This document shows positions 40,701 through 55,200 of a stretch of 62,500 nucleotides of DNA, piece by piece. The position numbers and the translations under genes were made by a program. Location of the stretch: the NCBI RefSeq assembly GCF_964340395.1, contig NC_135565.1, forward strand, positions 2,222,501 to 2,285,000, written 5' to 3'. Source of the DNA: Glandiceps talaboti (lineage: Eukaryota; Hemichordata; Enteropneusta; Spengelidae). Under the pieces are notes generated by a model. It saw nothing but the letters and a program-made list of their open reading frames with translations. It was not told the origin of the DNA and searched no databases. Numbering within the stretch: position 1 is the stretch's first letter; every line of letters begins with the position of its first letter.

Positions 40701-43700
40701 ACTGTAGTACTAAACATAGACACAGTGTCAATACATGGACTGTAGTACTAAACATAGACACAGTGTCAATACATGGACTGTAATACTAAACATAGACACA
40801 GTGTCAATACATGGACTGTAATACTAAACATAGACACAGTGTCAATACATGGACTGTAATACTAAACATAGACACAGTGTCAATACATGGCCTGTAATAC
40901 TAAACATAGACACAGTGTCAATACATGGACTGTAATACTTATAAACATAGACACAGTGTCAATACATGGACTGTAATACTAAACATAGACACAGTGTCAA
41001 TACATGGACTGTAATACTAAACATAGACACAGTGTCAATACATGGACTGTAGTACTAAACATAGACACAGTGTCAATACATGGACTGTAATACTAAACAT
41101 AGACACAGTGTCAATACATGGACTGTAATACTAAACATAGACACAGTGTCAATACATGGAGTGTAATACTAAACATAGACACAGTGTCAATACATGGACT
41201 GTAATACTAAACATAGACACAGTGTCAATACACGGACTGTAGTACTAAACATAGACACAGTGTCAATACATGGACTGTAGTACTAAACATAGACACAGTG
41301 TCAATACATGGCCTGTAATACTAAACATAGACACAGTGTCAATACATGGACTGTAATACTAAACATAGACACAGTGTCAATACATGGAGTGTAATACTAA
41401 ACATAGACACAGTGTCAATACATGGAGTGTAATACTAAACATAGACACAGTGTCAATACATGGACTGTAATACTAAACATAGACACAGTGTCAATACATG
41501 GCCTGTAATACTAAACATAGACACAGTGTCAATACATGGAGTGTAATACTAAACATAGACACAGTGTCAATACATGGAGTGTAATACTAAACATAGACAC
41601 AGTGTCAATACATGGACTGTAATACTAAACATAGACACAGTGTCAATACATGGACTGTAATACTAAATAATAATAACTTACTCATATTCATCTTGCAGTA
41701 GTTGTATTTCTTCACTGTGTTGTTCTTTGAGAGATTCCATTTCTTCAATTGGTACCATATTATTCTGCCAACAAAATCAAATTTCATTTCTAATGGGTGA
41801 TTCCACGATGCAACACAAGCTCCATAAATGAACTTTGTTCATTTAAAGGAAGGAGGGGTCTGGCATCAATGCGGTTGGAGAACTTCATTGTCGCACTTCT
41901 AACCAACACAAATTTAGAAAACATTCAAACCTTCAATGATAACAGGTTCTGTATTTACTACTGAGATGTTGATAAATGCTAATGGATATACAGTGCTGGG
42001 TTTCTGTTTAGATATTAATGTATTTACTGTACATTGTGTTTCACATTGCATCACTGGAAGTGTTGTGACCCTGTCGATGTCGAACTTGTGAACGTTGGTT
42101 AAAGGGAGGGGATTTGGCCTAAATAAACCAAAATTCATTTATTGAGCTGTGTGGCATTCTGTGATCATCTGTTTACTAGCTGTACTGTCTGTATGTGTTA
42201 ACATTACCTGTTTACTAGCTATACTGTCTGTATGTGTTAACTTTACCTGTTTACTAGCTATACTGTCTGTATGTGTTAACTTTACCTGTTTACTAGCTGT
42301 ACTGTCTGTATGTGTTAACATTACCTGTTTACTAGCTGTACTGTCTGTATGTGTTAACTTTACCTGTTTACTAGCTGTACTGTCTGTATGTGTTAACATT
42401 ACCTGTTTACTAGCTATACTGTCTGTATGTGTTAACATTACCTGTTTACTAGCTGTACTGTCTGTATGTGTTAACTTTACCTGTTTACTAGCTATACTGT
42501 CTGTATGTGTTAACTTTACCTGTTTACTAGCTGTACTGTCTGTATGTGTTAACATTACCTGTTTACTAGCTATACTGTCTGTATGTGTTAACTTTACCTG
42601 TTTACTAGCTATACTGTCTGTATGTGTTAACTTTACCTGTTTACTAGCTATACTGTCTGTATGTGTTAACTTTACCTGTTTACTAGCTATACTGTCTGTA
42701 TGTGTTAACTTTACCTGTTTACTAGCTATACTGTCTGTATGTATTAACATTACCTGTTTACTAGCTATACTGTCTGTATGTGTTAACTTTACCTGTTTAC
42801 TAGCTATACTGTCTGTATGTGTTAACTTTACCTGTTTACTAGCTGTACTGTCTGTATGTGTTAACTTTACCTGTTTACTAGCTATACTGTCTGTATGTGT
42901 TAACTTTACCTGTTTACTAGCTATACTGTCTGTATGTGTTAACTTTACCTGTTTACTAGCTATACTGTCTGTATGTGTTAACATTACCTGTTTACTAGCT
43001 ATACTGTCTGTATGTGTTAACATTACCTGTTTACTAGCTATACTGTCTGTATGTGTTAACATTACCTGTTTACTAGCTATACTGTCTGTATGTGTTAACT
43101 TTACCTGTTTACTAGCTGTACTGTCTGTATGTGTTAACATTACCTGTTTACTAGCTGTACTGTCTGTATGTGTTAACTTTACCTGTTTACTAGCTATACT
43201 GTCTGTATGTGTTAACTTTACCTGTTTACTAGCTATACTGTCTGTATGTGTTAACTTTACCTGTTTACTAGCTGTACTGTCTGTATGTGTTAACTTTACC
43301 TGTTTACTAGCTATACTGTCTGTATGTGTTAACATTACCTGTTTACTAGCTATACTGTCTGTATGTGTTAACTTTACCTGTTTACTAGCTATACTGTCTG
43401 TATGTGTTAACTTTACCTGTTTACTAGCTGTACTGTCTGTATGTGTTAACTTTACCTGTTTACTAGCTGTACTGTCTGTATGTGTTAACATTACCTGTTT
43501 ACTAGCTATACTGTCTGTATGTGTTAACTTTACCTGTTTACTAGCTATACTGTCTGTATGTGTTAACTTTACCTGTTTACTAGCTATACTGTCTGTATGT
43601 GTTAACTTTACCTGTTTACTAGCTATACTGTCTGTATGTGTTAACTTTACCTGTTTACTAGCTATACTGTCTGTATGTGTTAACTTTACCTGTTTACTAG

Positions 43701-46700
43701 CTGTACTGTCTGTATGTGTTAACATTACCTGTTTACTAGCTATACTGTCTGTATGTGTTAACATTACCTGTTTACTAGCTGTACTGGCTGTAGAGTGTAG
43801 AGAGAGTGCAGATACACATCTGTCTTCATACGGACCACGTTGTAAGAATGTATGGATATCATCTAGGTCCATGGTCTCTACATCTATCCCAGTCTCTTCC
43901 TTGATAACTTCATACACAGAAGCAGTCTCTATATTTATACAATTAAAACAAAAGAAAGACATTTGTTGTTAAAATGGCACACAAACTAAAGTTAAATATT
44001 GTTTATAAACTTTTGTACCTTTTGTAGACTACATTAAAGTATTTTTAATTAATAGTGTTAGTGTTAATCAATATTAATGCATACCATTGATGTCATTTTT
44101 AGAAAGCACTTGCATCGTTTATTTTTATAGTATAGTAGATTGCACTGATAGGGGTTGCCTTACCATTTTAGAATACATTTTACATATACTATTGCCATCA
44201 CAATAGGGGTTGCCTTACCATTTTAGAATACATTATACATATACTATTGCCATCACAATAGGGGTTGCCTTACCATTTTAGAATACATTGTACACATACT
44301 ATTGCCATCACAATAGGGGTTGCCTTACCATTTTAGAATACATTGTACACATACTATTGCCATAACAATAGGGGTTGCCTTACCATTTTAGAATACATTG
44401 TACACATACTATTGCCATTACAATAGGGGTTGCCTTACCATTTTAGAATACATTGTACACATACTATTGCCATTACAATAGGGGTTGCCTTACCATTTTA
44501 GAATACATTATACATATACTATTGCCATTGCAATAGGGGTTGCCTTACCATTTTAGAATACATTATACATATACTATTGCCATTACAATAGGGGTTGCCT
44601 TACCATTTTAGAATACATTATACATATACTATTGCCATCACAATAGGGGTTGCCTTACCATTTTAGAATACACTATACATATACTATTGCCATCACAATA
44701 GAGGTTGCCTTACCATTCTAGAATACATTATACATATACTATTGCCATTACAATAGGGATTGCCTTACCATTTTAGAATACACTATACATATACTATTGC
44801 CATTACAATAGAGGTTGCCTTACCATTTTAGAATACATTATACATATACTATTGCCATTACAATAGGGGTTGCCTTACCATTTTAGAATACATTATACAT
44901 ATACTATTGCCATCACAATAGGGGTTGCCTTACCATTTTAGAATACACTATACATATACTATTGCCATCACAATAGAGGTTGCCTTACCATTTTAGAATA
45001 CATTATACATATACTATTGCCATTACAATAGGGGTTGCCTTACCATTTTAGAATACATTATACATATACTATTGCCATTACAATAGGGGTTGCCTTACCA
45101 TTTTAGAATACATTATACATATACTATTGCCATTACAATAGGGGTTGCCTTACCATTTTAGAATACACTATACATATACTATTGCCATTACAATAGAGGT
45201 TGCCTTACCATTTTAGAATACATTATACATATACTATTGCCATTACAATAGGGGTTGCCTTACCATTTTAGAATACATTATACATATACTATTGCCATCA
45301 CAATAGGGGTTGCCTTACCATTTTAGAATACACTATACATATACTATTGCCATCACAATAGGGGTTGCCTTACCATTTTAGAATACATTGTACACATACT
45401 ATTGCCATTACAATAGGGGTTGCCTTACCATTTTAGAATACATTTTACATATACTATTGCCATTACAATAGGGGTTGCCTTACCATTTTAGAATACATTA
45501 TACATATACTATTGCCATTACAATAGGGGTTGCCTTACCATTTTAGAATACATTATACATATACTATTGCCATCACAATAGGGGTTGCCTTACCATTTTA
45601 GAATACATTGTACACATACTATTGCCATTACAATAGGGGTTGCCTTACCATTTTAGAATACATTTTACATATACTATTGCCATTACAATAGGGGTTGCCT
45701 TACCATTTTAGAATACATTATACATATACTATTGCCATTACAATAGAGGTTGCCTTACCATTTTAGAATACATTTTACATATACTATTGCCATCACAATA
45801 GGGGTTGCCTTACCATTTTAGAATACACTATACATATACTATTGCCATTACAATAGGGGTTGCCTTACCATTTTAGAATACATTATACATATACGATTGC
45901 CATTACAATAGGGGTTGCCTTACCATTTTAGAATACATTATACATATACTATTGCCATCACAATAGGGGTTGCCTTACCATTTTAGAATACATTGAACAT
46001 ATACTATTGCCATTACAATAGGGGTTGCCTTACCATTTTAGAATACATTATACATATACTATTGCCATCACAATAGGGGTTGCCTTACCATTTTAGAATA
46101 CATTATACATATACTATTGCCATCACAATAGGGGTTGCCTTACCATTTTAGAATACATTATACATATACTATTGCCATTACAATAGGGGTTGCCTTACCA
46201 TTTTAGAATACATTATACATATACTATTGCCATTACAATAGGGGTTGCCTTACCATTTTAGAATACACTGTACACATACTATTGCCATAACAATAGGGGT
46301 TGCCTTACCATTTTAGAATACATTATACATATACTATTGCCATCACAATAGAGGTTGCCTTACCATTTTAGAATACATTATACATATACTATTGCCATTA
46401 CAATAGGGGTTGCCTTACCATTTTAGAATACATTATACATATACTATTGCCATTACAATAGAGGTTGCCTTACCATTTTAGAATACACTATACATATATT
46501 ATTGCCATTACAATAGGGGTTGCCTTACCATTTTAGAATACACTATACATATACTATTGCCATCACAATAGGAGTTGCCTTACCATTTTAGAATACATTA
46601 TACATATATTATTGCCATTACAATAGGGGTTGCCTTACCATTTTAGAATACATTATACATATACTATTGCCATTACAATAGGGGTTGCCTTACCATTTTA

Positions 46701-49700
46701 GAATACACTATACATATACTATTGCCATCACAATAGGGGTTGCCTTACCATTTTAGAATACATTATACATATATTATTGCCATTACAATAGGGGTTGCCT
46801 TACCATTTTAGAATACATTATACATATACTATTGCCATCACAATAGGGGTTGCCTTACCATTTTAGAATACATTATACATATATTATTGCCATTACAATA
46901 GGGGTTGCCTTACCATTTTAGAATACATTATACATATACTATTGCCATTACAATAGGGGTTGCCTTACCATTTTAGAATACACTATACATATACTATTGC
47001 CATCACAATAGGGGTTGCCTTACCATTTTAGAATACACTATACATATATTATTGCCATTACAATAGAGGTTGCCTTACCATTTTAGAATACACTATACAT
47101 ATACTATTGCCATCACAATAGGGGTTGCCTTACCATTTTAGAATACATTATACATATATTATTGCCATTACAATAGGGGTTGCCTTACCATTTTAGAATA
47201 CATTATACATATACTATTGCCATTACAATAGAGGTTGCCTTACCATTTTAGAATACATTATACATATACTATTGCCATTACAATAGGGGTTGCCTTACCA
47301 TTTTAGAATACATTGTACATATACTATTGCCATTACAATAGGGGTTGCCTTACCATTTTAGAATACATTATACATATACTATTGCCATTACAATAGGGGT
47401 TGCCTTACCATTTTAGAATACATTATACATATACTATTGCCATTACAATAGGGGTTGCCTTACCATTTTAGAATACATTGTACATATACTATTGCCATTA
47501 CAATAGGGGTTGCCTTACCATTTTAGAATACATTATACATATACTATTGCCATCACAATAGGGGTTGCCTTACCATTTTAGAATACACTATACATATACT
47601 ATTGCCATTACAATAGGGGTTGCCTTACCATTTTAGAATACATTATACATATACTATTGCCATTACAATAGAGGTTGCCTTACCATTTTAGAATACATTA
47701 TACATATACTATTGCCATTACAATAGGGGTTGCCTTACCATTTTAGAATACACTATACATATACTATTGCCATCACAATAGAGGTTGCCTTACCATTTTA
47801 GAATACATTGTACACATACTATTGCCATAACAATAGGGGTTGCCTTACCATTTTAGAATACATTATACATATACTATTGCCATCACAATAGGGGTTGCCT
47901 TACCATTTTAGAATACATTATACATATACTATTGCAATCACAATAGGGGTTGCCTTACCATTTTAGAATACACTATACATATACTATTGCCATCACAATA
48001 GAGGTTGCCTTACCATTTTAGAATACATTGAACATATACTATTGCCATTACAATAGGGGTTGCCTTACCATTTTAGAATACATTATACATATACTATTGC
48101 AATCACAATAGGGGTTGCCTTACCATTTTAGAATACACTATACATATACTATTGCCATCACAATAGAGGTTGCCTTACCATTTTAGAATACATTGTACAC
48201 ATACTATTGCCATAACAATAGGGGTTGCCTTACCATTTTAGAATACATTATACATATACTATTGCCATCACAATAGGGGTTGCCTTACCATTTTAGAATA
48301 CATTATACATATACTATTGCCATCACAATAGGGGTTGCCTTACCATTTTAGAATACACTATACATATACTATTGCCATCACAATAGAGGTTGCCTTACCA
48401 TTTTAGAATACATTGAACATATACTATTGCCATTACAATAGAGGTTGCCTTACCATTTTAGAATACATTGTACACATACTATTGCCATTACAATAGGGGT
48501 TGCCTTACCATTTTAGAATACACTATACATATACTATTGCCATCACAATAGAGGTTGCCTTACCATTTTAGAATACATTATACATATACTATTGCAATCA
48601 CAAGAGGGGTTGCCTTACCATTTTAGAATACATTATACATATACTATTCAAATTGCCATCACAATAGGGGTTGCCTTACCATTTTAGAATACATTATACA
48701 TATATTATTGCCATTACAATAGGGGTTGCCTTACCATTTTAGAATACATTATACATATACTATTGCCATTACAATAGAGGTTGCCTTACCATTTTAGAAT
48801 ACATTATACATATACTATTGCCATCACAATAGGGGTTGCCTTACCATTTTAGAATACACTATACATATACTATTGCCATCACAATAGAGGTTGCCTTACC
48901 ATTTTAGAATACATTATACATATACTATTGCAATCACAATAGGGGTTGCCTTACCATTTTAGAATACATTATACATATACTATTGCCATTACAATAGGGG
49001 TTGCCTTACCATTTTAGAATACATTATACATATACTATTGCCATCACAATGGGGGTTGCCTTACCATTCTAGAATACATTTTACATATACTATTGCCATT
49101 ACAATAGGGGTTGCCTTACCATTTTAGAATACATTATACATATACTATTGCCATCACAATAGGGGTTGCCTTACCATTTTAGAATACATTATGCATATAC
49201 TATTGCCATCACAATGGGGGTTGCCTTACCATTTTAGAATACATTATACATATACTATTGCCATCACAATAGGGGTTGCCTTACCATTTTAGAATACATT
49301 ATACATATACTATTGCCATTACAATAGGGGTTGCCTTACCATTTTAGAATACAATGTACATATACTATTGCCATCACAATAGAGGTTGCCTTACCATTTT
49401 AGAATACATTGAACATATACTATTGCCATCACAATAGGGGTTGCCTTACCATTTTAGAATACATTATACATATACTATTGCCATTACAATAGAGGTTGCC
49501 TTACCATTTTAGAATACATTGAACATATACTATTGCCATCACAATAGAGGTTGCCTTACCATTTTAGAATACATTATGCATATACTATTGCCATCACAAT
49601 AGAGGTTGCCTTACCATTTTAGAATACATTATACATATACTATTGCCATTACAATAGAGGTTGCCTTACCATTTTAGAATACATTATACATATACTATTG

Positions 49701-52201
49701 CCATTACAATAGGGGTTGCCTTACCATTTTAGAATACATTATACATATACTATTGCCATCACAATAGGGGTTGCCTTACCATTTTAGAATACACTATACA
49801 TATACTATTGCCTTCACAATAGAGGTTGCCTTACCATTTTAGAATACATTATACATATACTATTGCAATCACAAGAGGGGTTGCCTTACCATTTTAGAAT
49901 ACATTATACATATACTATTGCCATCACAATAGGGGTTGCCTTACCATTTTAGAATACATTATACATATAATATTGCCATCACAATAGGGGTTGCCTTACC
50001 ATTTTAGAATACATTATACATATACTATTGCCATCACAAGAGGGGTTGCCTTACCATTTTAGAATACATTATACATATACTATTGCCATCACAATAGAGG
50101 TTGCCTTACCATTTTAGAATACATTATACATATACTATTGCCATTACTAAATTAAATTTTACCATTAAGTTGTCCTACTACTGTATGTCTGAATTAGTTT
50201 GAGTTCTGCCAATAACAAGTGATGCACACTTTAAATAAGCTTAATTTTAACGTCTCTTTCAAAGGACACAATTCAGAAGTTAATTATAATTTTCTAATAG
50301 GGTTGTGTCCTGCTCACAGAATATTACTAGACTGGGTTTTAAGCAGGGTTGTGTTCTACTCACAGAATGTTCCTAGGCTGGGTTCTGAGCAGGGTTGTGT
50401 CCTACTCACAGAATGTTACTAGACTGGGTTTTAAGCAGGGTTGTGTCATACTCACAGAATGTTCCTAGACTGGGTTTTAAGCAGGGTTGTGTCCTACTCA
50501 CAGAATGTTACTAGACTGGGTTTTAAGCAGGGTTGTGTCCTACTCACAGAATGTTACTAGGCTGGGTTTTAAGCAGGGTTGTGTTCTACTCACAGAATGT
50601 TACTAGACTGGGTTCTAAGCAGGGTTGTGTCATACTCACAGAATGTTCCTAGGCTGGGTTTTAAGCAGGGTTGTGTCATACTCACAGAATGTTCCTAGAC
50701 TGGGTTTTAAGCAGGGTTGTGTTCTACTCACAGAATGTTACTAGGCTGGGTTCTAAGCAGGGTTGTGTCCTACTCACAGAATGTTACTAGGCTGGGTTTT
50801 AAGTAGGGTTGTGTCCTACTCACAGAATGTTACTAGACTGGGTTTTAAGCAGGGTTGTGTCCTACTCACAGAATGTTACTAGACTGGGTTTTAAGCAGGG
50901 TTGTGTCCTACTCACAGAATGTTACTAGACTGGGTTTTAAGCAGGGTTGTGTTCTACTCACAGAATGTTACTAGGCTGGGTTCTAAGCAGGGTTGTGTCC
51001 TACTCACAGAATGTTACTAGACTGGGTTTTAAGCAGGGTTGTGTCCTACTCACAGAATGTTACTAGATTGGGTTTTAAGCAGGGTTGTGTTCTACTCACA
51101 GAATGTTACTAGACTGGGTTCTAAGCAGGGTTGTGTCATACTCACAGAATGTTACTAGACTGGGTTTTAAGCAGGGTTGTGTCCTGCTCACAGAATGTTA
51201 CTAGACTGGGTTTTAAGCAGGGTTGTGTTCTACTCACAGAATGTTACTAGGCTGGGTTCTAAGCAGGGTTGTGTCCTACTCACAGAATGTTACTAGACTG
51301 GGTTTTAAGCAGGGTTGTGTCCTACTCACAGAATGTTACTAGACTGGGTTTTAAGCAGGGTTGTGTTCTACTCACAGAATGTTACTAGACTGGGTTCTAA
51401 GCAGGGTTGTGTCCTACTCACAGAATGTTACTAGACTGGGTTTTAAGCAGGGTTGTGTCCTACTCACAGAATGTTACTAGACTGGGTTTTAAGCAGGGTT
51501 GTGTCCTACTCACAGAATGTTACCAGACTGGGTTTTAAGCAGGGTTGTGTTCTACTCACAGAATGTTACTAGGCTGGGTTCTAAGCAGGGTTGTGTCCTA
51601 CTCACAGAATGTTACTAGACTGGGTTTTAAGCAGGGTTGTGTCCTACTCACAGAATGTTACTAGACTGGGTTTTAAGCAGGGTTGTGTCCTACTCACAGA
51701 ATGTTACTAGACTGGGTTTTAAGCAGGGTTGTGTCATACTCACAGAATGTTCCTAGGCTGGGTTTTAAGCAGGGTTGTGTCCTGCTCACAGAATGTTACT
51801 AGACTGGGTTTTAAGCAGGGTTGTGTCCTGCTCACAGAATGTTACTAGACTGGGTTTTAAGCAGGGTTGTGTTCTACTCACAGAATGTTACTAGACTGGG
51901 TTCTAAGCAGGGTTGTGTCATACTCACAGAATGTTACTAGACTGGGTTTTAAGCAGGGTTGTGTCCTACTCACAGAATGTTACTAGACTGGGTTTTAAGC
52001 AGGGTTGTGTCCTGCTCACAGAATGTTACTAGACTGGGTTTTAAGCAGGGTTGTGTTCTACTCACAGAATGTTACTAGACTGGGTTCTAAGCAGGGTTGT
52101 GTCATACTCACAGAATGTTACTAGACTGGGTTTTAAGCAGGGTTGTGTCCTACTCACAGAATGTTACTAGACTGGGTTCTAAGCACACCATTTTTTAAAA
52201 T

Positions 52202-52277
<76 letters not shown>

Positions 52278-55200
52278 CGCGCGTGCATGCGTGCGTGCAT
52301 GCATGTGTATGTGCGTGCGTGCACACTTGCACTAGTGTGCGTGCCACGTGTGAAAGTGAAGACTTCAACTACACCATTGTACTGGTCAGTTGAAGAGATT
52401 GATGGTGACAAGAGGAAAGGCACAATGTAGATATTCAACAAACATACCATAGTTGTAGGAATTAACAAAATTATGGGATGTCAACATGTGTATCACATGA
52501 ATGCATCAAAAATAATAATGGCAATTTATTCAAATAATGATTGCCATGACAACTACTTGATCTTGGATATATAAACACACATATTGTACTATACCTGTCA
52601 CTTTATCAGCTGTTCTTGGTTTCAGTTTTTTAGTATAGAAGAATGACAAGGGAATTTTTCCAGCTTTGGGACGGTCTTTTTTGGTTGGTTTGAGAGAGTT
52701 GAGTGGGAATGGTGTTATTTCTAAACCTTCTACTTCACCATCATCTGTAAATGTTGGGATATCCTATAATAACATAACAGTAAAACACTCTGTTACAATA
52801 ACCCAGATATCCTCCACAGTGACAAAAACAGAATATTTTCAGTCATTCTATTGTTTTATAACTCAACTATTAATATATCAAATATAAAAGTATTGGACAT
52901 AGAGTGTGGTTTTAATGCTGAGGACATTGACACAATGGCAACAAGTGTGAAGACAGAAACTCCACGACAACCAAATCTATCAAATGGTAGTCATAGCTAA
53001 CATACTTACCAGTGTTTCTAAGTCAAATCTATCAATGGTGGTCATAGCTAACATACTTACCAGTGTTTCTAAGTCAAATCTATCAATGGTGGTCATAGCT
53101 AACATACTTACCAGTGTTTCTAAGTCAAATCTATCAATGGTGGTCATAGCTAACATACTTACCAGTGTTTCTAAGTCAAATATATCAATGGTGGTCATGG
53201 CTAACATACTTACCAGTGTTTCTAAGTCAAATATATCAATGGTGGTCATGGCTAACATACTTACCAGTGTTTCTAAGTCAAATCTATCAATGGTGGTCAT
53301 GGCTAACATACTTACCAGTGTTTCTAAGTCAAATCTATCAATGGTGGTCATAGCTAACATACCAGTGTTTCTAAGTAAAATCTATCAATGGTGATCATAG
53401 CTAACATACTTACCAGTGTTTCTAAGTCAAATATATCAATGGTGGTCATGGCTAACATACTTACCAGTGTTTCTAAGTCAAATATATCAATGGTGGTCAT
53501 GGCTAACATACTTACCAGTGTTTCTAAGTCAAATCTATCAATGGTGGTCATAGCTAACATACTTACCAGTGTTTCTAAGTCAAATCTATCAATGGTGGTC
53601 ATGGCTAACATACTTACCAGTGTTTCTAAGTCAAATCTATCAATGGTGGTCATAGCTAACATACTTACCAGTGTTTCTAAGTCAAATCTATCAATGGTGG
53701 TCATAGCTAACATACTTACCAGTGTTTCTAAGTCAAATCTATCAATGGTGGTCATAGCTAACATACTTACCAGTGTTTCTAAGTCAAATCTATCAATGGT
53801 GGTCATGGCTAACATACTTACCAGTGTTTCTAAGTCAAATCTATCAATGGTGGTCATAGCTAACATACTTACCAGTGTTTCTAAGTCAAATCTATCAATG
53901 GTGGTCATAGCTAACATACTTACCAGTGTTTCTAAGTCAAATCTATCAATGGTGGTCATGGCTAACATATCTTCATATTGCCCAAAGTGTACAGCAATGC
54001 CAAGGTTATCATCAGGGGTACCTCCAGGTGTCTCTAATCCAGACCCTGACTCATCTGGTAATGCAAACACCATTTGCTGAAATCTAAATATGGTAATTTT
54101 ATGCATAATCTGTTTTACACCTGGTATATTTATATAAAGCAATGTACATTTGATATTAACATAAATGTTCTATTATAGTAAACCATCAGTACCTTAATCT
54201 TTATTTCTTATAAAATGAATTTACATTAAAAAGAATCACATTAGAAGTCTCCAGCTTACAGGAATACAAAAGACAAAGAATACATCATTCCAAACTGATT
54301 AAAACTCAGATACATGTATCTAAACAGTTACATGATGTAACAAGTCTTCATAGAAGACATATACCCCCTCAAATGGAAATTGGTGGCAACAAATAAATAC
54401 TACAAAGTGTCTGTGATAATGAAGGGAATTGCTGAATTTCAGTATAAACCTGAAGATCCAGGTCTAGGTCAAAGGTCAATGTCTAAAAAGAAAGTTTAAA
54501 CCTGGCAATATAGGTGTAGACACTTGAATGTAGTCTCCATGTATTAACGTTTTCTGAGTTAATTGGTAAATCATGATTGTTCACTACAGATATGGCTGCC
54601 ATTGAGTGAAAAGTGATATGAACACCAAAAGTAATGCACATATATGTTTATCTGGTTCTGCATTATCTATAGACATGATCTAAAAGACATTAGCCACACA
54701 TAATTACTACAAAGTGTCTGCAATAAGTAAATAATAGCTTAATTTTGATGGTTCCACGAATATAGTCTATGATTGAAATTGTTTAATATTACAATAAATA
54801 TAGTGATTGTTTAGAGAGATTGACAGATATCACTATAAAACACATATTGCCTGGCCATGAGGGCTATAGCACCCGTTTATTACACCCGAGGGACTGTGAG
54901 TTACCAGAATCAAATGCTATTTCCCGAGGCCAAAGGCAGCCACAGTTACGAGGCAATATAGTCACGAGGGGGTAATGAATGGGTGCTATAGCCCAAATAT
55001 AGGCCAGGCAATATGTGTTTTATAATATACCTCATGCTTAAACGTTTGCATTATTGAACAAGTTTAATAATTTTTATTCTTTCAACACATTATGAAATAC
55101 AATGAAAGTTATTCAACATGAACGGGTGATATAGCCCGAATATAGGCCAAGCAATACGGTTTTTAAATGATAAACATCATGCTTACAGCGTATGTTGTTG

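Noticed and set aside
41914-42138. Non-repetitive minus-strand frame in the E-F intron
   Set aside because: Exons E and F join in phase without it, and no suitable splice-site pair was found.
50180-50225. Possible extra exon between the 55-bp and 46-bp arrays (acceptor ttattggcag, donor ATG|GTAAAA)
   Set aside because: Its 43-nt length breaks the phase between exons D and E, and the frame contributed by exon D hits a stop.
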